From NCBI GenBank assembly GCA_020426085.1, contig JAGQQP010000302.1, positions 1-5,669 of the forward strand: a DNA stretch of 5,669 nucleotides, read 5' to 3'. Below, piece by piece: positions 1 to 5,669 of this stretch (its first letter is position 1; each line of letters opens with the position of its first letter). The position numbers were made by a program, and so were the translations under genes. The stretch is from Planctomycetaceae bacterium (GTDB lineage: Bacteria > Planctomycetota > Planctomycetia > Planctomycetales > Planctomycetaceae). The notes under the pieces were generated by a model. The model did no database searches, was not told the DNA's origin, and saw only the letters and a list, made by a program, of their open reading frames with translations.

Positions 1-633
1 GAAAAGAATATTTCTGCTGGAACCAAACATTACCAGCTCCCCCGCCCCTTTTTCGTTCTGGCCACACAGAACCCAATTGAACAGGAAGGGACGTATCCCC
101 TGCCTGAAGCGCAGCTGGACCGCTTTCTGATGAAGATCATCGTTAAGTATCCGACACGCGATGAAGAACGCCAGATTTACAAAGCAGTGACCGGCGATGA
201 TCAGGTGGAGCCGGAATCAACATTGACCGGGGAAGAAGTCCTGGAGTTGCAGCATCTGGTACGACGTGTGCCGATCAGTGATTTTCTGGTCGATTACACA
301 ATGGACCTGATCCGGGCGACACGTCGGGACAGTGATGATGCACCCGATTTTGTCAATCGCTGGGTGCTGTGGGGTGCCGGTCCTCGTGGTGGTCAGTCGC
401 TGATTCTCGCCGCGAAAGCACGTGCCGCCCTCTATGGTCGACCGGAAGTCTCGGTGGAAGACCTGCAGGCCGTCGCGAAAGCGGTGTTACGACATCGTAT
501 TGTGCTGTCGTACAATGCCGAGTCCGAAGGGCAGACGCCGGATACCGTGATTGAGAAACTGATTGAAGAAACACCGTTACAACAGACTGCTGCCGGAAAG
601 GATGGACAGTATGAAAGAATACTTAAATCCTGA
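1..633 (+). CDS. moxR: MoxR-family AAA+ ATPase, C-terminal part (5' end outside window)
   Basis: The reading frame is open from base 1 to the TGA at 631-633, giving 210 visible residues; the true start lies left of the window. Visible residues 16-43 match the MoxR core after Walker B: sensor 1 in ATQNP (Asn24), then EQEGTYPLPEAQLDRF, with Arg41 as the likely arginine finger. The helical lid follows, with a probable sensor 2 arginine in GPRGGQ (Arg129) and the usual end VIEKLIEETPLQ. MoxR proteins are ATP-driven chaperone or remodelling enzymes that usually act with VWA-domain partners, and three such genes follow directly. Walker A and B cannot be checked here. The ATG at 130 is an internal methionine (residue 44), not a start, because conserved sequence continues upstream of it. 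The last 23 bases overlap the DUF58 gene. The family call is firm; the cellular substrate is unknown. Confidence 0.96.
   Translation, partial: EKNISAGTKHYQLPRPFFVLATQNPIEQEGTYPLPEAQLDRFLMKIIVKYPTRDEERQIYKAVTGDDQVEPESTLTGEEVLELQHLVRRVPISDFLVDYTMDLIRATRRDSDDAPDFVNRWVLWGAGPRGGQSLILAAKARAALYGRPEVSVEDLQAVAKAVLRHRIVLSYNAESEGQTPDTVIEKLIEETPLQQTAAGKDGQYERILKS
597..602 (+). promoter_or_regulatory. Ribosome binding site for the DUF58 gene
   Basis: AAAGGA lies inside the end of moxR, 8 bases before the ATG at 611. This is good Shine-Dalgarno spacing and favours 611 over the in-frame ATGs at 563 and 602. The ATG at 602 overlaps the motif itself. The position implies that translation of the DUF58 gene is coupled to that of moxR. 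Confidence 0.7.
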
Positions 634-1585
634 AGTCATCAGTCGGATCGCGGGAATCGGATTTAAAACCAAACAGCCTGTCGAAGGCTCGATTGCCGGC
701 CTGCATCGCAGTCCCCTGCATGGGCTATCACCCGAATTTGCGGACTATCGCAGTTACACTCCCGGCGATGATCTGAAAAATCTGGACTGGAAAGCTTACG
801 CGCGCTCGGATCGCTTCTATATCAAACGGTTCGAAGAAGAGTCGAATCTGCGGGCCGTGTTCATTGTCGATTCTTCCTCTTCCATGTCTTACGGCGGACC
901 TGATTTTTCCAAATACGATTGTGCCGCCACGATTGCCGTCTCTCTGTCTGCTGTTTTGTTGAAACAGCGTGATGCGGTCGGTCTGGCGATTCTGAACGAT
1001 CATGTGCAGGAAGATCTGCGGACCGGAAGTACGCCTTCCCATCTCGCGAAGTTTATCGAAGTACTCAAACAGGTCGAACTGGCGGGGGAAACGGATATCG
1101 GCCCTGCGGTTTCACAGGTTGCAGAACAGATTCACCGCCGCGGTATTGTATTTGTGCTGTCAGATCTGCTGACACCACTGGATCGATTTTATGAATCGTT
1201 GGGAAAACTTCAGTACGCCGGGCATGAAGTAATCGTCATGCACATCCTGCATCGAGATGAAGTCGAGATGCCATTCAAGGATTCTGTGATTTTTAAAGAC
1301 ATCGAAGGCGAAGAGGAAATTTTCGCGGAACCCTGGGCGTTTCATAAAGCTTACCAGGCGGCCATGGAACAGTTCATCCAGGAAACCCGACAGCGCTGCC
1401 AGTATTGTGGCATTGATTACCTGCAGGTGTTGACTGATGAGAACCTGGGAGTTGTGTTGAGCAGTTACTTGCACAATCGGCAGTTCGCAGGGGCAAAAAC
1501 ACACCGTGGCAGAATGTCTGCATTAGGGGGATCATCGCGCGATGAAACACCTGATGAATCGGTTTCCAACTCCCCTGCCCCCTGA
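611..1585 (+). CDS. DUF58 domain protein (VWA-like fold), MoxR partner
   Basis: This encodes 324 residues from the ATG at 611. The DUF58 signature is clear: FADYRSYTPGDDLKNLDWK (residues 43-61), then RFYIKRFEEE (68-77). A VWA-like domain follows, with MIDAS motif DSSSS (Asp87, Ser89, Ser91), a likely MIDAS threonine in GETDIG (Thr161) and a third-site aspartate in VLSDLL (Asp185). No membrane helix is visible, so this is the short soluble form of the family rather than the longer form with N-terminal helices; it probably acts in the cytoplasm beside MoxR. DUF58 genes commonly sit next to moxR, but their biochemical role is poorly defined. A CQYC pair lies at 263-266. The conserved domain seems to end near residue 292, followed by a polar Ser/Pro-rich tail of about 30 residues. 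The gene starts 23 bases inside moxR. The upstream ATG at 563 would add 16 residues unlike the usual family N-terminus. Confidence 0.95.
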   Translation: MKEYLNPEVISRIAGIGFKTKQPVEGSIAGLHRSPLHGLSPEFADYRSYTPGDDLKNLDWKAYARSDRFYIKRFEEESNLRAVFIVDSSSSMSYGGPDFSKYDCAATIAVSLSAVLLKQRDAVGLAILNDHVQEDLRTGSTPSHLAKFIEVLKQVELAGETDIGPAVSQVAEQIHRRGIVFVLSDLLTPLDRFYESLGKLQYAGHEVIVMHILHRDEVEMPFKDSVIFKDIEGEEEIFAEPWAFHKAYQAAMEQFIQETRQRCQYCGIDYLQVLTDENLGVVLSSYLHNRQFAGAKTHRGRMSALGGSSRDETPDESVSNSPAP

Positions 1586-1629
1586 GGGAAAGCAAAGCTC
1601 CTGACTGAAAGAATCATTCGAAAGACACT

Positions 1630-3771
1630 ATGCAGTTTCTGGCACCCTTATTATTGACGGGAACGGTTCTGGCAACCGCCCCCATTATTATCCACCTCTT
1701 AAACCGGCGACGGTTTATCCGCGTGGACTGGGCGCCGATGGAATATCTCAAACTGACGCTGAAGACCAACAAGCGACGTTTGAAACTGGAACAGTGGCTG
1801 CTGCTGGCAATCCGCACGTTAGCAGTGCTGGCATTGTTTCTGGCAGTTGCCCGGCCGATCAGCTCGGGAACGAACCTGGCGGGTTTTCTGTCGGTTGAAG
1901 GCCGGGCCAGTCGTGTGATTGTCGTGGATGACTCGCTGAGTATGGCGTATCAGAAAACGGATCAGAGCGCCTTTGAACGGGCAAAAAATGCCACGCGACA
2001 GGTGCTTAATCAACTCGGCCCGCAAGATTCCGTATCGGTGGTACTCGCATCGAATCCGGCTGCGCCGCTGGTGCGAATGGCACACCTGGATGAAAACGAG
2101 CGGAATAAACTGATCAGTCGCGTAAATGAACTCCCCCACACCCAGATGGGCAGCCACTTGATGGCGACGCTGGAAGACATTGATCGCCAGCTCCAGGAAG
2201 CGACTTTTCCTGTTAAAGAAGTGATCATTATCACCGATCTCTGGCAGGCCGGCTGGACGGATGAAGTACGCGATCTGTTCGATCGCTGGTCTCAGGAACA
2301 GGTGACGGTCCGCTTTATCGATATCGGCGATGAACCGGCGGGGAATCGGGTGTTACGTTCTCTCGAACTGGACAGTCGGATCGCGCTGGTAGACCAGGAA
2401 GTAAAGCTGACCGCGGTGATTGAAAATGCCGGCGAGGAACCTCTGAAATCGGGGCAGGCCTTATTGACCGTGGATGGGAATGTCACACCGGTGACGTTGC
2501 CTGAGATCCCGGCAGATAAAACCGTGAGTGTGCCTGTCAGCGTCCGTTTTGATCAGGCGGGACAGCATACGATTACCCTCAGTATTCCGGCTGACAAACT
2601 GCTGGACGACAACGTGCAGCGCAAGATCATCAATGTACGCCAGATGGTGGATGTGGTACTCGTCGACGGAGAGCCGGGGCTCAATCCATTCGAAAGTGAA
2701 ACCGATTTCCTGGCGCTGGCACTCTCTGCCGGGAACTCCAACTGGCAGGTGAACCAGGTGGAAAGTTCGACGTGGAAATCACAGTTGTTGACGGCCCCCG
2801 ATCTGATTGTGCTGGCGAACGTCGATCAATTATCCAAAGAGCGAATCAAAGAGCTTGAAGAACTGGTCTCACTGGGGACCGGTCTGATGATTTTTGTCGG
2901 CGACCAGTGTGATCTGCAGCTCTATAACGAAGGGTTGTACAAAGGGGGGAATGGTTTACTGCCGGCCCGGCTACAGCAGGTCCGCGATCTGTCTTCGCAG
3001 GGGCTGGTAATTGAACCGATTGCGGATTCTCCCATCGAATTACTGAAAGGATTGACGCCGGAACTGTTGACTCGCATCCGTCCGCAACGTTTCGTCGATG
3101 TGACACTGGATGCCGGAGCCGATTCACAGCAGACGCGAGTACTGGCGCGCTGGAACGATGCGCAACAGTCCCCAGCGGTTCTGGAAAAACGGTTCGGCGA
3201 AGGACGCGTACTGTTGTGGACCATCACTGCGGATAAGAAGTGGAGCGACTGGCCGGCCGAGGCGAGTTTTGTGCTGGCCATGCGTGTCGCGGCACAACAG
3301 ATCGCGGCGGAAATACAACGCGGAGAGAATCTGACAGCAGGTGAGCCGATTCATTTTGAACTGGAAACGGTGACCGCACCACAGTCGGGCGAACTGATCT
3401 GGCTGGATCAGGAACAGAACCCCCTGGAACTTGTGTTTGCCGGCAATGCCGAGGCTAAAACGACACTCAGTTCTCCCCCGGTTCGCTTTGCGGGTATCGT
3501 CGAAGCTGAGTGGCAGGATACCCAACTTGGAAAACAGACACAAAAATTTGCGATCAATCCGGATGTGGATGACTCGTTACAGAAGAAACTGGATGAACCG
3601 GCTTTGCAGCAGTTTCTGGGGAAAATGCCTTTAAAGCTGATTCGGTACCAGGGGAAAGAAATGGATCTCACTACCGAAGGGACCGAATTGTCGCGGTATC
3701 TGGCAGTCGTGTTACTGGGCTGTCTGATCTCGGAAAGTATGCTGGCGACTTTTATCGGTCGTCGGCGGTAA
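1630..3771 (+). CDS. BatA-like membrane protein with VWA and Rossmann-like domains
   Basis: This encodes 713 residues, ATG to TAA. Residues 1-77 are a BatA (aerotolerance-type) N-terminal domain: helix 1 at about 4-24, a basic loop with HLLNRRRF and NKRRLK, and helix 2 at about 55-75 ending in AVARP. A VWA domain spans about 94-235: MIDAS DDSLS (Asp100, Ser102, Ser104) and IITDLW (Asp203). The usual threonine motif is not obvious; QMGSHL at 172-177 offers Ser175. A beta-rich, CARDB/Ig-like region (about 240-335) ends in DDN (326-328). Next comes a Rossmann/glutamine-amidotransferase-like domain (about 338-540) starting VVLVDGEPG, without a catalytic GxCxG. A last helix (about 690-708) ends in GRRR. 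The positive-inside rule puts the basic loop and C-terminus in the cytoplasm and the large domains in the periplasm. The ribosome site is weak (GAAAG, 1620-1624). The gene follows DUF58 by 44 bases without a terminator. The architecture is clear; the function is inferred only as a partner of MoxR. Confidence 0.93.
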   Translation: MQFLAPLLLTGTVLATAPIIIHLLNRRRFIRVDWAPMEYLKLTLKTNKRRLKLEQWLLLAIRTLAVLALFLAVARPISSGTNLAGFLSVEGRASRVIVVDDSLSMAYQKTDQSAFERAKNATRQVLNQLGPQDSVSVVLASNPAAPLVRMAHLDENERNKLISRVNELPHTQMGSHLMATLEDIDRQLQEATFPVKEVIIITDLWQAGWTDEVRDLFDRWSQEQVTVRFIDIGDEPAGNRVLRSLELDSRIALVDQEVKLTAVIENAGEEPLKSGQALLTVDGNVTPVTLPEIPADKTVSVPVSVRFDQAGQHTITLSIPADKLLDDNVQRKIINVRQMVDVVLVDGEPGLNPFESETDFLALALSAGNSNWQVNQVESSTWKSQLLTAPDLIVLANVDQLSKERIKELEELVSLGTGLMIFVGDQCDLQLYNEGLYKGGNGLLPARLQQVRDLSSQGLVIEPIADSPIELLKGLTPELLTRIRPQRFVDVTLDAGADSQQTRVLARWNDAQQSPAVLEKRFGEGRVLLWTITADKKWSDWPAEASFVLAMRVAAQQIAAEIQRGENLTAGEPIHFELETVTAPQSGELIWLDQEQNPLELVFAGNAEAKTTLSSPPVRFAGIVEAEWQDTQLGKQTQKFAINPDVDDSLQKKLDEPALQQFLGKMPLKLIRYQGKEMDLTTEGTELSRYLAVVLLGCLISESMLATFIGRRR

Positions 3772-3773
3772 AC

Positions 3774-3783
3774 AGAAAGAAGT
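3774..3783 (+). promoter_or_regulatory. Weak purine-rich ribosome binding region before the second VWA gene
   Basis: AGAAAGAAGT lies just after the TAA of the preceding gene. AGAAAG (3774-3779) is 8 bases from a TTG at 3788 but only 2 bases from the GTG at 3782. Spacing alone therefore favours TTG, while GTG is the commoner start codon. The two starts differ by only two residues. Confidence 0.4.
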
Positions 3784-5669
3784 GACTTTGAACGGTATTC
3801 TGGAATTCCTGTTTGGCATCAAAAATTCGGCCTGGACCGAAGGGGGCCACTGGTCTGCGCAGTGGGTCGGGCTGCCGGGAGGAGACTGGCGGCTGTTGCT
3901 GATTCTGGGAATTCTCGTTTTGATTGGTGGCGGCTGGTGGCTCTATAAACGGGATGCCCAGCAGGTGCCATTCGTCAGGCGCTGTCTGCTGTATTCGATC
4001 CGGATTTCCATCGTGCTGCTGGTGATTGCCATGCTGCTGGAACCGATCCTGGTGTTGAGCAAGGAAGAAAAAATTCCTTCCCATCTGCTGGTGCTGATGG
4101 ACAATTCCCTTTCGATGTCTTTAAAAGACGCGTGGAAGGATGAAGACAAAGCCAACAAGGTCTCCCGAAATCTGGGAATGTCAGCCGACACGGCGGCGTT
4201 GCGACAGATGAACCGTATGCAACTCGCTCAGAAACTGGTGAATGAATCATTTCTGAAAAAACTGTCTGCAGACGGCGCACGCACCGTCCATCTCCACAGT
4301 TTCTCTGATAAATTTGATCCCAAAGCGCTCTCACTTTCGGAAGAGTGGCAGCCTGGCGGAACGGGGACGGCGATTGCCAGTTCGCTCAGACAGGCATTAC
4401 TGTCCTATTCGGGAATGCCGTTGTCGGGCGTTTTACTGATCAGTGATGGACAGTCGACCGCGGGTGAAGCACCGGAAGAAGTGCTGCAGATGCTCTCGGA
4501 TGAAGGTGTGCCTCTGGTGACCGTGGGTGTGGGAACCACCGATGGTCCGCGGAATGTGGCGATCACTCAACTCGAAGCCAGTCCGGTTGTGTTCGTGCAG
4601 GACCCCAATCAGATCACCGTGCATATTGAATCGCGGGGCATGCAGGCTGAATCGGCAACGCTGGTGATCGAACAGCGTAGAAACGGCGGTCCCTGGCAGG
4701 AATTCGTCCGCGAAGACATCGTGCTCAACCTGGAAGGCGCATTGCAGCCTAAGACTTACGAATTCAGCGAGACGAAAACCGGTAAACTGGAGTTTCGCGC
4801 CAAGATCGTCGATGCGGGCCCGGAAATCTCACAGGATGACAATCTGGCGTCTGCGGAAGTGCGCGTCATTCGACAGCGGTTGAATGTGCTGTTCATCGCC
4901 GGTTCGACATTTCCTGAAGTTCAGTTTCTGCGGAATACGTTTCTGCGGGATCGACAGATTAATCTCTCTTCGTGGCTGATGGCGGCTGATAAAACTTACG
5001 AACATCCGGGAGACCTGCCGATCCGGCGTCTGCCTGTGACCCAGGAAGAGATGAATGACTATGACTGCGTGATCCTGTATGACCCCGATCCGACGCAGTG
5101 GCCGATTAACTTTCCGGAACTGCTGACAAACTTCGTCACGAAAGCGGGGGGCGGACTGGTTTATATCGCCGGTGAAATGCAGACCGCGCAGATGTTTGAT
5201 CGTCAGTCTGATCCTTCACTCAGCTGGCTGAATCTGCTGCCTGTCATCCGGGAACCCGGTCTGTTTCGTTCGCAGGTCCAGATTCGTTTGAGTGCCCGTT
5301 CGCCGTGGAAGCTGGATGTGACGGACCCGGGATTTCAGGACCCGATCTTCACGTTTTCGACCGATCGCCAGGCCAATGAGCAGATTCTGGATAATCTGCC
5401 CGGGATGTTCTGGCATTTCCCCGTGACCAAAGCCAAACCGGGGGCGACCGTACTGGCGGTGCACGCCGATCCCCGTATGCGAAATGAATATGGTCAGGAA
5501 GTCCTGATTGCTTCGCAGCGCGTGGGGCCCGGCTGGTCCATCTTTATCGGCTTCGACAGTACCTATCGCTGGCGTTACCTGGATGAGCAGTTCTTCGACG
5601 GTTTCTGGGCACGGGTGGTGGATCGCGCGGGGCGCAGTAAACAGCTGGGGGGGAATTATCCGTTTCGGC
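3782..5669 (+). CDS. Membrane VWA protein with Rossmann-like domain, 3' end outside window
   Basis: An open frame runs from a GTG at 3782 to the window edge, giving 629 codons and no stop; no ATG lies near the start, and TTG at 3788 is an alternative. A Trp-rich N-terminal stretch (1-37) precedes helix 1 (about 38-55). A basic loop (KRDAQQVPFVRR) leads to helix 2 (about 71-92). A VWA domain follows: MIDAS DNSLS (Asp107, Ser109, Ser111), GGTGTA (Thr194/Thr196) and LLISDGQS (Asp222). A polar insertion of about 35 residues (113-147) follows the first strand. A beta-rich domain (about 261-360) contains DDN at 352-354. A Rossmann/glutamine-amidotransferase-like domain begins at NVLFIAG (about 368) and includes GGGLVYIAGE (456-465), with no catalytic cysteine there. 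Near 591-598 lies FDSTYRWR, a motif I associate with this family. The topology puts the VWA and later domains in the periplasm. The gap to the previous gene is 10 bases, so both are probably co-translated and may form one complex with it. Confidence 0.92.
   Translation, partial: MTLNGILEFLFGIKNSAWTEGGHWSAQWVGLPGGDWRLLLILGILVLIGGGWWLYKRDAQQVPFVRRCLLYSIRISIVLLVIAMLLEPILVLSKEEKIPSHLLVLMDNSLSMSLKDAWKDEDKANKVSRNLGMSADTAALRQMNRMQLAQKLVNESFLKKLSADGARTVHLHSFSDKFDPKALSLSEEWQPGGTGTAIASSLRQALLSYSGMPLSGVLLISDGQSTAGEAPEEVLQMLSDEGVPLVTVGVGTTDGPRNVAITQLEASPVVFVQDPNQITVHIESRGMQAESATLVIEQRRNGGPWQEFVREDIVLNLEGALQPKTYEFSETKTGKLEFRAKIVDAGPEISQDDNLASAEVRVIRQRLNVLFIAGSTFPEVQFLRNTFLRDRQINLSSWLMAADKTYEHPGDLPIRRLPVTQEEMNDYDCVILYDPDPTQWPINFPELLTNFVTKAGGGLVYIAGEMQTAQMFDRQSDPSLSWLNLLPVIREPGLFRSQVQIRLSARSPWKLDVTDPGFQDPIFTFSTDRQANEQILDNLPGMFWHFPVTKAKPGATVLAVHADPRMRNEYGQEVLIASQRVGPGWSIFIGFDSTYRWRYLDEQFFDGFWARVVDRAGRSKQLGGNYPFR

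Noticed and set aside
563..610. An N-terminal extension of the DUF58 protein from the ATG at 563
   Set aside because: It would lengthen the overlap with moxR to 71 bases, and the sequence is not family-like. The ribosome site fits 611.
130..633. A separate 167-residue gene starting at the ATG at 130
   Set aside because: Conserved MoxR sequence (PFFVLATQNP through QLDRFL) continues in frame upstream to base 1, so this ATG is internal.
1586..1629. Possible terminator or promoter in the 44-base gap
   Set aside because: I see no stable hairpin with a T-run and no convincing -35/-10 pair; read-through is the simplest view.
1819..2157. Minus-strand open frame of 112 codons
   Set aside because: It lies wholly inside the well-supported VWA gene, has no recognisable domain and no ribosome site was noted.
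2922..3543. Overlapping minus-strand open frames (2922-3281 and 3124-3543)
   Set aside because: They are shadows of the gene on the + strand, with Ser/Arg/Cys-rich composition typical of antisense translation.
3752..4334. Minus-strand open frames spanning the start of the second VWA gene
   Set aside because: The + strand frame here encodes membrane helices and a MIDAS motif. The antisense products are low-complexity and match nothing I recognise.
1..5669. CRISPR, defence island, mobile element or toxin system
   Set aside because: No direct repeats, terminal inverted repeats, transposase or nuclease motifs are present. MoxR-VWA genes occur in some defence contexts, but nothing here beyond the cassette supports that.

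Overview
The window is a stretch of one co-directional operon on the + strand, almost entirely coding. It carries four consecutive genes: the 3' end of a MoxR-family AAA+ ATPase, a complete DUF58 protein, a complete BatA-like membrane protein with a von Willebrand factor A (VWA) domain, and the 5' part of a second, larger membrane VWA protein that runs off the right edge. Genes 1 and 2 overlap by 23 bases. The other gaps are 44 and about 10 bases, with no visible terminator, so the four genes are probably transcribed together. No RNA genes, mobile elements, CRISPR arrays or repeats were seen.

The gene order (moxR, DUF58, BatA-like VWA, second VWA with a glutamine-amidotransferase-like fold) and the look of the two large membrane proteins suggest a planctomycete, possibly Gimesia-like. 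This comes from remembered family resemblance, not a search. Composition is moderately GC-rich by eye (not counted).

Layout: 1-633 is the sensor-1, arginine-finger and lid part of MoxR; its Walker A and B motifs lie to the left of the window. 611-1585 is the DUF58 protein, apparently soluble and cytoplasmic. 1630-3771 is a protein with two N-terminal membrane helices, a VWA domain, a beta-rich domain, a Rossmann-like domain and a C-terminal membrane helix. 3782-5669 and beyond is a protein with two N-terminal helices, a VWA domain, a beta-rich domain and a Rossmann-like domain; its C-terminus is missing.

Inferred joint role: MoxR ATPases generally work with VWA proteins as chaperone or remodelling machines, with the VWA metal site (MIDAS) mediating contacts. 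Here the ATPase and DUF58 protein would act on the cytoplasmic side, and the two membrane proteins would place VWA and ligand-binding-like domains in the periplasm. The substrate is unknown. The cassette is recognisable as a type, but I know of no established function for it in planctomycetes. Its most notable aspects are the repeated architecture of the two membrane proteins and apparent losses of key residues within them.
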